Positions 1 to 10,129 of a stretch of DNA of 64,000 nt are shown here, one piece after another (the stretch's first letter is position 1; every line of letters starts with the position of its first letter). Under the pieces are notes generated by a model that searched no databases, was not told the origin of the DNA, and worked only from the letters and a program-made list of their open reading frames with translations. Position numbers and translations under genes: made by a program. The stretch is from Terebella lapidaria (lineage: Eukaryota > Annelida > Polychaeta > Terebellida > Terebellidae): assembly GCA_949152475.1 (NCBI GenBank), contig OX424567.1:30343402-30407401 (forward strand), in the 5' to 3' direction.

Positions 1-1705
1 GCTTGAGGCGGTGTTGGTCACATCCATTCTCCTCGGCTGATGGTGAGAGGAGCTTTCGCACGAGCACATTAGGCGTATCACGGTTTGACAATGTGCATGT
101 TTTGTGTGCAAACACAGTTTATCGGAAATAGGTGGCAACTTTTCGGGTGTTTTCGAATGAAACAGCTCGCTTCTCAGCTCATCCACACATCCACATATAA
201 CACATAACGTTTGATACATTATCACTGTTAATTAATTGCCCAACTGCTTTCTCAGTGTCAGATGACATAACGATAACGCCCAGACTTGAACAAGCAGGCT
301 CAGTGAACATCCTCACTGTAATCGTATGCAATGTTATGTACTCGAGTGTACTTACCTCTCTTTGAAGTGCCAGAACACATCCAAACTTCCTTAGTGATTT
401 ATTGGGCGAAATGGATAAGAAGCACAAGAAAATCAGTGTCTCTTAATCTATCACGGTACGCTGCTACCCAATTGAACTTCGTACAAATCTTCAAATGTCT
501 TGAACTCGCTTTTGCAAGAAGTTCATCAAACCTGAAGTTACTTATGAAAACAGTCGATCACTTATGTAGTCATGCAAGTACCACAGGTTGTGAGAATTGT
601 GCCGTCTTCAAGTGTCAGTAATGAAAAGAATGTAACCACTTTTTTGTTTGGTCGTGATGAAAACTTTTAGTTGGATTGAACAAGTCGGAACGGTGTAATA
701 TCCCTGAATAGATACTTACAACTCGCTACACATCCCCTAGATTGCTTTGTCCCAAACCCAATGGATCACAAGTCCAGTATTCATATACTCGAACATTTGG
801 AAAGTCTATATTTGCTTTGCCAGTTTGGCAACATTTTTGTTCATCTCTCAGATTCCTGGACGGGCCGCTATTTTGTGTAGGTGTGTTCAATCAAGTACAT
901 GCAGACCAAGCCCTTGAGCACGTGAACTGCTTGGGCAAAATATCTGGAGGTTTGGTGGGTATAAGGTGAGTCATCTCAGGCAAACAAGGCCAACCTCACG
1001 AAGTTCTTCTGCGATGAATGTGTCGCCAAGAAACTGCCAGAAACTGCCAGATACACAATTCCAGAATAAATACGTAATAAAAAGTCAATAAAATCATTCA
1101 GTATTTCATATAAATCCCATATGATCAATGGATATTGAATCAACTGCCGCTGGTCCGCTTTGGTTGACCACTCCGCCTCCTGCTCTTGGCCTGTCTGTGT
1201 GGGGTGCATGCCTATCTGGTACTGGTGTTCCGCATCCTTGGGGCTCTGGGGGATCACTGTCTCGACTTCTCTATTTTCTTTTCCATCCTTTTCTAATTTA
1301 ATGGTAAGAGAAAATTTGAATGGTGAAATAGTAAAATAATTAGGTGGAAACAATTCACTACAATTCACAGTACATGGACTGATTGGAGTGTAGGATGGAA
1401 TTTGTCACATTATCAGTAAAACTATAAACTCACTGAAACCGGATCCTGCAAAGGACCATCCAGGAACACCCAACATCAAGAGATGTTGCAAACCGGGTAT
1501 ATTGATCGACAAATGCTCATCACTCAGACTGAAACATTGTCACCAATGATCAACTCTGGACCCAACGGAGCACCACTTAAGCTGGACACAGTGCCAGCAA
1601 GGATGAACCTAGATCAGTAGGAAACTTCCACAGACAAAGAACCGATCAACCACTCCATATCACCATGAACAACATGTTATTCCCCTCAATCAACCCGAAC
1701 TAGCA
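1..1705. other. intergenic, no gene recognised
   Basis: AT-rich sequence without a convincing coding region, RNA gene or repeat. A GC-richer patch near 1145-1290 is open on the minus strand and reads as a charged, Gln/Glu-rich stretch. It has no family resemblance I recognise and no clear splice sites, so I leave it uncalled. Confidence 0.5.
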
Positions 1706-2629
1706 TGTCAGAACCACAGATTGATTCTCCACTCAAAATTTCTTAAATACATGACCCCAATGAGGATAATCTCTGAATATCTCATAACTGTCACAAACCA
1801 CCATGAAAAAACATGGACCCTGTCACAAAGAATGGCGAAATAGCCCAGGATCGCACGGGTTGACCTGGGTTGTGAATCCAACTCACATGACTTGATTGGT
1901 GACAGAACATTGTAACAATACCAATACAACTACCTTTGCGCCAAGAAACCATTAGGAACGTTCAACGATCCATTCATGGAAGAATCTTCATGGAAGAAAG
2001 TTCACGGTAGAACCGTTCACTGAAGAATCATACATGGAAGAAGTCTTCACCATGTGGTCCTGTTTGGGGAAGAATCGTTCGCAGGCAAGGATGCGTGCGC
2101 AGCCACCCTGGCTATATAAGGGCGAGCAGACAAATAGTCTGGGAGCACTGTAACAGCGATATCGACCGGGGATAGTCACCACCATCTCCATGGGCCGGAC
2201 GACCTCTGTCTGGCTGACTCCTTTTTCAAGGCCTTCGGTCACTGGGATTCGAGCACCTACTTGGAGAAACGGGCGAAGAGAGGGACGGGAAAACGTCAAC
2301 GGAACGGGACGGAGTGAACTTCAACTGAAGAACTCTTTTAACTCTGAAAAGATTCAACGCAGGTCTTCGATGTGGATAGATGGTGGAACACTTAGCTGTC
2401 GACTCGTTCCTAGCCAACTACTCTCAGCTGTCGTTTGAATTCAGTAGGCTGACTTCTCGGCCAAATTATCTTGAATAAATTTGCCCTAGGTTGTCGGCTT
2501 ACTTCTTGGCTGATTCCTCTCAGAAAACCTCAGAAAACTCAGTGGTTGTCAGCTGACGTCTCAGTTCACTTCCTAGGAGCTGCGATCTCTTCAAATGCTG
2601 ACACTGGACTGACAGTTCACGTGACTTCA
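1706..2629 (+). repeat. possible old solo LTR
   Basis: The stretch starts TGTCAGAACC and ends ...GACTTCA. It contains a TATA-like box (CTATATAAGG) near 2111 and AATAAA at 2474, in the order expected for U3-R-U5. It is followed by TGGCCCCCGAA, which loosely resembles a primer binding site beginning TGGC. It is more GC-rich than its surroundings. No second LTR, coding region or clear target-site duplication was found, so this is a suggestion resting on layout only. Confidence 0.28.
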
Positions 2630-4160
2630 TTCTGGCCCCCGAATTGGTTGGTGACTTCATGAGGCGCCCCTGGTGGTGAACTATTGTCTCGGACAGTGGA
2701 CTTGTCTTTTCTAGGTTTCTGCAGTGTCTTTTTCAGCTGATCGCTTTTCCTTCTTGGGTATATATGAATGTGCTGGTCACTTTCGAATACGGTCTTCTTG
2801 AATGATTGTTTCTAATTATTTATTCTATAATCCCACAGCTTCATTGGCCCTCCAGTAGAAGATTCCGGCTTCCCCCATGTCGACTTCCTCTGGGTCGGCG
2901 TCTCCCACCCGAACATGAGCATGCATGTACTCTTGAATGTTCACCGCAAGGCACACACAAAACTAGCTGACTCCAGACTTCTGAGGGGAAGATCCCCTTC
3001 GACTAACATGGGCTGGTTATGCTGACATCCCTCCACCAGCGGTTTCCAATGCAGTTTTAGATGGTTCGGCCATGCGTGAATAGCCCCAACAAATTTATAT
3101 ATTTCGTCAAGAGACAAACAAACATACATCCATACCTTAATCCATTAGCCTCGCCTCCTATCGGAGCGAAGGTAGTACTCTTGGTACAAGTATACCAATA
3201 AACGGGTGAGGTGCAATCAGAGCTCTTCATAGGATGGGATCATTTCGGCAAAATTATGTTGCCAATTTTTGTGAATCCCCTCCAAAAAAATACGAAATAG
3301 TGAATATATCCCCAATAATATTCGCCGTGAAATAGTAGGCTTATACCTTGCTAGTGTATTACACCATGCGAGATTTAGCCTATCAGGGGAACTACTGTGA
3401 TCTTTCTACCCAGGGATTAGCCTTTCACACCGTACAGTCTGGTGTCTGTGACGATGTGCTTCAGCTGTTGACTCATAATTTTAAGATGTCAAACCCTGAC
3501 GGAGTTATGCAACCAAAACTGAACACAATGAGTTTTCTATAAGAAAAGATGACAACACGACGGCGGAGATTACATCAGATGGCATGTCGAGTGCGATGGA
3601 ATCTCCCATTTAGATGTGGTGTGCACAGTTTTGCTAATGGGTGAAGAACAATTTATTTTGATGAGACAGTGAACAGCTTTCATATTTTTGTTTTTGTTTG
3701 CTCTGAAGTCATAACATTTCCTCCGCTGAAATCATCAGAGCGTGGGATGAATTCATAAGAGAATGATACATTGTTCGTGTTGGTCCACGTCTAAAAGCAT
3801 TAAGTTAGTGGGAAGCCTTCAAACTTTAAAATAGCAAAATAGTCGAGATAGAGCCGGTGTGTCTGTTACCAAGATGTCACGTGAGATAAAACCTACTTGT
3901 TTCTACCACATTTTGTGAGGGACATTTTTGCTGCATTTGATACAGTTTTATTGGCTTGCATTCTTTTGAAATTTATGAAATTCATTGCCTTCCTTCCTCT
4001 GATTTTATCTTTGATATCGATCTTCAAACATGATACATTGCGGTTGATTTCGGCATATCTGAGCATACATATACCATTAGGTATATTTTGTATAGCTATA
4101 TGAATTGGAATGAACCATATGTTACAATCGTACATATGCTGCTGCTGGCACACGAGAGTG
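2630..4160. other. intergenic, nothing recognised
   Basis: AT-rich sequence with only short open frames; no repeat, RNA or coding signal stands out. Confidence 0.5.
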
Positions 4161-4164
4161 AGAA

Positions 4165-4595
4165 TATTTCGGTCGCGATTTTAATCATTTCCGTTATTAG
4201 AATTAAAGTCGCGACGAAAACTCTTCAGGACAAACACAATATGGCTTGAATCAGCCACTGTAATAATAAAAGAAAAACGTTCTAACAAGTATGGCCATGC
4301 TCGCTGCGGCGATAATCATTTTCGCTGCAAAGAGAATGTTTTGGTCACGGCTATAGGTATTTGAATCGCGGCGAGAACTGTTTCGCTGCAGCGAAAATGA
4401 TTTTGATCGTGACGATAATGTTTTTTGTCGCAGCTAAAAGTAGTTAATTCGAGGTGAGTATTTAATAACGTTCTGGGCGCGGATTTAATGATTTCGGTCA
4501 CGACTTAAATTATTCCGGTCGTCACAATTAAATTCGCGACCAAAACTTTTCGGGAGTAACGCATCATGGCATGAATCAGCCACCGTATGTATCAA
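4165..4595. repeat. direct repeat, ~330-bp spacing, with degenerate internal units
   Basis: 4165-4265 and 4494-4590 are similar. Both run from TTCGGTC(G/A)CGA through an AAAACT(C/T)TTC motif to a shared 'tgaatcagccac'. The interval between holds further degenerate units built on 'tcgctgca', 'gaaaatgatttt' and 'ggtcacgac'. It looks like an expanded and decayed short repeat. No ORF. Confidence 0.5.
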
Positions 4596-6859
4596 TTGCG
4601 TTTCAACTTTACTTCTGTCTTCCGTGGATAGTGAAGATGGCAACTAGTTTGAACTTTGTAAAGTATGACTGAAGTACATATGTGCATTCTAGCCATTTGT
4701 CTACAACTGATGTGTATGTATTCAAACTAAAACGCACATCTACGCAGACACTGAGCCATACACCTCCAAACACTATTGGAATAGATCGTTCATTGCAAGC
4801 ACTTGATTGACGCCTGCCAATACCGCTTTCATCAAGTTTTGGACCGATTTACTCAGATGCGCTTCCACCCAGTGAAAGCTCCGATCAGGGCAAACACTTA
4901 CACATTTGAGAGAAATGTTTCGGCTAAAACCATACAAACTAAAAATGAATTTTCTTACATCGATACACGTGCTTTTCTCGGAAAAATTGTGATTTTAGCA
5001 ATGAAATAGTACCTTGATGCACCGCTTTGACCAGATAAGGTAATGAATCATCTTGAAGAGGATGAATCATCTTGAAGAGGATGGTCGGAGGTGCGACATG
5101 ACGGAAACAAATCGTCCAAGGTCGCCAGGATATATAGAGGTAAGTAATCAACTTGTACATACTTTCAGAGCAAAATATACAGGTACACTGATATAAGAAA
5201 TATTTGCATATCTCTCTCAGGTCAGATATACTCATACTCACACAAGTATACATGTAACCTCACACATGTATATTTAAACTCGTTCACACCGTTTTTTGCA
5301 GATATTTTCTATGCTAAATGTATCGTATTATAATTTCAATTTCAAACGACTATTTCCTAGCAAATTTAACACTTTTGTCGCAAAAAATTGAGAATGTTGG
5401 CCCCGTCATTGATCTTCTGGGTCCGAACACATTTCGTGCATTTGCTTGCTTCTGTAGCGATGCGATATCTTTTGGAATCAGCATGTTTTTATAGATACAC
5501 TTTAATGTATCTTATGATCGAAAACTTCAACAATACTTCGATTCCCTGATGGATGTAAACACGACCAAAACCCGAAATAGACGTTTCTGGCTGAAATTTA
5601 TTATTGAGGTAGATTCAATTTTTGCGAGAGAAATCTGACATTTGATAGAACATTGCCGTTTGACACCCAGGTGAAGTACGCCAAGTTATAGTACAATACC
5701 ATTAAGCATCGCTGACATATCAGCGAAAAACGGTGTAAACTAGTTTTAAAACTTCAAAGTACAGTCTTTCAGGCAGTTATGAGTAACATTTCGGAAAAGT
5801 GCTGAAATGATTTACCATTCAGCGTTAGCTGACAATATAAGGCAACTGTCTCAAAATTTCATATCTTATTCTAGACATATAATCGGTACTTTTATAACAA
5901 ATATATATATATATATATATTGTGAACTGACCATGGTGGTAATGTTTTGAGACGCCTAGTATATCATGAGCGATTTCTGCGTGTTCATACTGCGACTACT
6001 ATATGCTTTTCTTGAAATCCCATAAAGGGAAAATCGGGCGGGGAATTATTTTCCCCGTAGAGGAAATCGTATAGTTCCTCAACGTGATAGCTATATTTTG
6101 GTTGCATCGTTATATTAAGTTCGTTGCGAAGAGAACAATTTAAAGATTTCACGCACCTGCCTGAATCACCCAACTGCCTGAATGACTGTGTATGCATTTA
6201 GGGCATGTCGTGTTTTTTCTTTGTTTCTCGTCAACTTTTTTTTCGAAAAGTACCAGCAGAGAATTTAGAACAGAGAGGTTTCATTCCACCGGCAGCAATT
6301 TGTATCACATTTTGAACGGGTGGCACTCCTGGTGGATGGATGAGCTTTATGAATGAATGTGTTTACTGCTATCACAAAACGAAATGACGTAACTCACAAT
6401 CGTCCCTGAGGACGACAAACTACAATACCGCATCCAGCCGCCAGGATTGCAGGGCTCCATGAGAAAAAATCGTTGACTATAATTGAAATTGCAGAGTGAA
6501 AACTTTCTGGTACCAGCCAGCCAGGAAAAAAACAAGCACACAAAACAGACGTTTACTACCACAATAACATCTTTATTCATGAAGTAACTCACACCAAAAA
6601 TGTAAGATAAATGGGATTTGACAGTTCGCTAAGTTACTAAATACTGTATTGACGAATAGCAGAGGGCATAGCAGAAAAATGAAAAACATTCCTTATCTTT
6701 CTCGATATTCGGTGTCTTTTTCCAGAAAAAACGTCGTTTTCTTGGTAGGAAAAACACGACATAAAATTTTGTGTTGTTTTCTCAACATAATTGCTATTTT
6801 CACCCACCCAGTGAAGGGAAACAAAGAAAAAAAAACATGGCATAATGATAAATAACTAA
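4596..6859. other. intergenic with minor repeats
   Basis: No gene recognised. The stretch contains a perfect tandem pair of a 19-bp unit (GAATCATCTTGAAGAGGAT) near 5044-5081 and an (AT)n microsatellite at about 5899-5920. The rest is AT-rich and without signal. Confidence 0.5.
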
Positions 6860-7371
6860 CGTGTTCACACAATTCTGTGGCATCGATTGTCATTTGTTTG
6901 AGCACACGGTTATTGGTGTATCATATCCACATTTCCACATACAAATATACACACAGCCACAAAATAACTGATGTGCTCACACGGTGATGAACATATAGCA
7001 ATGCTTCTGTTCACGCCATTTGATCATACATTTATTGCTCTATTACATTATGGAAACCCATTATATTTGGCTTCCAAAAATTTGATCGTTGAATTTTACT
7101 CATCACTCAAATCGCTAATGGTAGAATTTTTGGATGCAAATTTCTTCATTTGTTTGTTCGTCTAAGTAGGTTCTGTTGCTTCTGTTTCTATATTCGATAA
7201 GGAATATTTTACAGAGGCAGCATAACATAAGTCATGCAATAAATAAATAGCCACAATAATATGATGGGTTTTGCAGTATTTATCATTGCAGATTAATATG
7301 TACATTTAGCTTCTGATTGTTTAATTCCACAGAGATACATTTTTTACAACACTACGTGTCTGGTAATATAT
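6860..7371. repeat. duplicated host segment, copy A (left half)
   Basis: This non-coding segment recurs at 34400-34960 with clear similarity, for example the 'catatccacatttccacat' and 'aataactgatgtgctcacac' motifs. In copy A it is interrupted at 7371 by the gypsy element and resumes at 24909. There is no coding potential. It is either an old segmental duplication or a low-copy dispersed repeat. Confidence 0.75.
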
Positions 7372-8758
7372 TGTAACGGTTTTGGGGCGTACCCAAAGGT
7401 TTCCCCTAGGTAATTCTGTTAGTGTTTCGTGATATTATGGTTAAATAACCGTTTATTAGGGTGTATATGTGTTTAAAGGTTCATACGGTTCCGTATTGTT
7501 AATGTTTTAAAGGTTTTCCATCTCGGAACTTAGTAATTTATGATGTCGGTAAAGCCGGAGACGGAGCCGGAACCGGAGACGGAACCGGACACGGAGCCGG
7601 AACAATGGAGTACAAAAACGTAATGACGTTATTTCCGGAAGGTCATGTGATCAGCCTCGTTTTCGGTTTAAAAGGTGACGTGTCAGCCACTGATTGGTTC
7701 TAGAGTGTTTTTAGAAATCCGGAAAATATCAGTGTTTTGGCGGACTATGACGTCACAATAGGTTGGTCACGTGACGTGGGTCTCAGGTCTATAAAAGCCC
7801 CCGCTTCACAGCGGACGGCGGAGTTGGTGTCCTGACGTCGACCTGTGCAGACCCCTTCTCCCATAGCAGAGTACTCCCTTGTTCCGGATAGAGTCATCCA
7901 GATGATAGCAGTTAAGTCTTCCGACTGTGAACTTGGAAAATAAACATGAAAACTTCAACCGAGTTGTTTTTCCGTGTTCGTTAGGGAACTGGAAGTTATA
8001 ATAAAGTTAGTTTCCCGGAAAAGACAGTTATACGGAGTAAAGGGAGATAAGACTACAGTCGGTTAAGACCAAGTTGTAACGACGTCTTAGGGTGATCCAA
8101 GAACCCAGATCACCGAGGAAGGAGACGGAGACGGAGACGGAGGTGGAATTCAACGGAGCAACTACGGAGGCGGTATCGGACGGAGCAGTTGCAGAGACGG
8201 GAACGACGAAGCAGTTGCAGAGGCGGTACCGGACGACGGAGTTGCAGAGGCAGTACCTGACGGAGCGGTTGCGGTAACCGGGAGTGGGAACACTTCCGAG
8301 ATACTCCATTTCAGGTGCGGTACCAGGTTGCAGTGAGGCGGAGCCAACCGGAGCAGATTGCAGTGCGGCGGAACCTGGCAGAGCGGTTGCAGTATTCGGA
8401 AACGGCAACGTTCCCGGATTCTTTATTCCAGGCGCAGTCGCAGTTTGCAGTAAGACGGAAAACGACGGAGCTGTTGCAGTAAAGCGGTTTCCCGACGGAG
8501 CAGTTGCAGTACCCGGAGACGGAAACGCCTCCGGATCCTTACTTTACAGTTGCAGTTGCAGATTAGCAGTCGGGCAACGGTTAAGAGGTCCATTCCAGAC
8601 CACGCTACCAACCTTAGAGACTTCTAGCCGGAGTTCAACCGTACAGTAGTAGCAGTTTCCCGGAGTTTTACCGTTTCAGCTCCGGTTATATAACCACTCA
8701 CCCACCTCCCAAGAAAACCGGTTATCAAGACGTCACAGAAGGGTGCAAACCCGTTACA
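7372..8758 (+). repeat. 5' LTR of gypsy element
   Basis: The 1387-bp repeat is TGTAACGG...CCGTTACA, and the ends form an 8-bp inverted repeat. It contains a CRE-like TGACGTCA (7748-7755), an E-box TCACGTGA (7767-7774), TATAAAAG (7790-7797) and AATAAA (7938-7943), which gives a U3-R-U5 order. The second half (about 8100-8600) is a degenerate purine-rich repeat built on GACGGAG and GCAGTTGCAG words. It is matched at 23522-24908. Confidence 0.97.
7748..7797 (+). promoter_or_regulatory. LTR promoter: CRE, E-box, TATA
   Basis: TGACGTCA at 7748-7755, TCACGTGA at 7767-7774 and TATAAAAG at 7790-7797 lie in the expected order, with AATAAA 141 bp downstream of the TATA box. The same E-box and TATA words recur in two internal modules of this element. 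Confidence 0.75.
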
Positions 8759-8764
8759 ACTTTT

Positions 8765-8782
8765 TGGTGGCAGCGGTGGGAT
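8765..8782 (+). other. primer binding site, tRNA-Leu type
   Basis: TGGTGGCAGCGGTGGGAT lies six bases after the 5' LTR. As I recall the animal tRNA-Leu(AAG) 3' end (ATCCCACCGCTGCCA plus CCA), all 18 bases are complementary. That assigns the minus-strand primer, as an inference from memory of tRNA sequences. Confidence 0.8.
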
Positions 8783-8792
8783 CATCTGCAGT

Positions 8793-10067
8793 ATGACTAC
8801 TAGACGGGGCAAATTGGCGGAACAGCAGCTGAAGGCAGCTGTGTCGGACACGGAGCAGCCTGTAGGAGCAGTAGGAGCTGAGCCGTTGCAGATGCCGGTT
8901 GCGGAAAAGGAAGCAGTTCGTCCTGCCGAGCGAAAGCTGTTGCAGCCGGAAATGCAGAAAGCAGTTGCAGAAGAGCCCCTTCGGGTTCCTCAAGGAGTAC
9001 AGCCTGCAGAGCAGTTAGCAGAGGCGGAAATTAACTTTCCGGACCAGGCTGGCGATCGGGAACCGGATGCGGAACCGGAAGGCGGAGAGAATTTAGTCGA
9101 CAACCTGACCAGATTATTGGCGACCCAAATGGAGGTGTTTCAGCAGCACCTGGCAGTAACCGGAAAGCAGCAGCAGGCAGAAGCAGCACAACAACCAGCA
9201 CCAAGGGCAGGAGTAGCCAGATTAATGACATACGACGGAACTGATCCGTGGCCGGAGTATGAGGCTCACCTCCTTGAATACGCTCGGTACTACCGTTGGA
9301 CAGCAGAGGAAAAGGCGCTGAACTTATGTGTCAGTTTGAGGGGTAACGCCCGCAGCATACTACTGGATCTGTCCGCGGAGCAGAGACGCAGCTTTGATAC
9401 GGTTGTGGCGGCATTAAAACAGCAGTTTTGTCCGGGGGAGAAAACATTTGTTTTCCAGGCGGAATTGCAGACACGGAAATTGCAGCCGGAGGAGGAGCTG
9501 TCCGAGCTGGCCAGAGACATACGGAGCAAGACGCGGCTAGCTTACCCAAAAGCAGATCCGGCAACAACAGAAGTGCTCATGAAGATGCATTTCTGCAACA
9601 GCCTGACTAACCGAGATATGCGGTTGTCGGTATTGAAAAGCCACCCGGAAACGCTGTCGCAGGCCCTGGCTTTCGCTACCGAGTATGAGAGCATCATGAA
9701 AACGGACAACAGCAGACCAGCGGAGCGACACCGGACGAGGCAGCTGAAAACGGAGCCGGAGTGGAGCCAGCAGGTGAACGAATTGTGGAAGCAAGCCGAG
9801 CAGACTCAGCAGCAGTTGGCGGATCTGATGACTCAGGTCAAGGAAGCGGTTAGCCGGCAGCAGCAGCAGCGCAGTTCCCGAGCAGATTTAGAATGCTTCA
9901 ACTGTAGCCGGAAGGGGCATTTTGCCCGAGACTGTAGGCAGCCGAAGCAGCAGCAGCAGCGGCGTCAACCACAACAGCAGCAGTCGCCGCGACAACAGCA
10001 GCAGCAGCCGCAGCAGCAGCAACAACTGCAGCAGCCACGACAGCAGCAGCAGCAGCCGGAAAACTAG
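8793..10067 (+). CDS. Gag polyprotein of gypsy element
   Basis: This 424-codon frame starts at an ATG 10 bp after the primer site. Residues 1-110 are rich in Glu, Gln and Ala. About 135-300 has the helical, Trp-containing character of a Ty3/gypsy capsid region (WPEYEAHLLEYARYYRW motif). A CCHC zinc knuckle, CFNCSRKGHFARDC (CX2CX4HX4C), sits near residue 368 and would bind RNA. The last ~40 residues are a Gln-rich tail encoded by CAG repeats. Gag forms the particle that packages the element RNA. Pol lies downstream in another frame; gypsy elements commonly express pol by programmed frameshifting. Confidence 0.93.
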   Translation: MTTRRGKLAEQQLKAAVSDTEQPVGAVGAEPLQMPVAEKEAVRPAERKLLQPEMQKAVAEEPLRVPQGVQPAEQLAEAEINFPDQAGDREPDAEPEGGENLVDNLTRLLATQMEVFQQHLAVTGKQQQAEAAQQPAPRAGVARLMTYDGTDPWPEYEAHLLEYARYYRWTAEEKALNLCVSLRGNARSILLDLSAEQRRSFDTVVAALKQQFCPGEKTFVFQAELQTRKLQPEEELSELARDIRSKTRLAYPKADPATTEVLMKMHFCNSLTNRDMRLSVLKSHPETLSQALAFATEYESIMKTDNSRPAERHRTRQLKTEPEWSQQVNELWKQAEQTQQQLADLMTQVKEAVSRQQQQRSSRADLECFNCSRKGHFARDCRQPKQQQQRRQPQQQQSPRQQQQQPQQQQQLQQPRQQQQQPEN

Positions 10068-10129
10068 AGCGGGTCGCGGAAAAGGGGAAATCCGGGACCC
10101 GGAAGAGAGGACACCCCCATAACCGGCAG

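Noticed and set aside
8028-8649. Frames inside the LTR
   Set aside because: They arise from the purine-rich repeat words; the same frames appear in both LTRs and are low-complexity.
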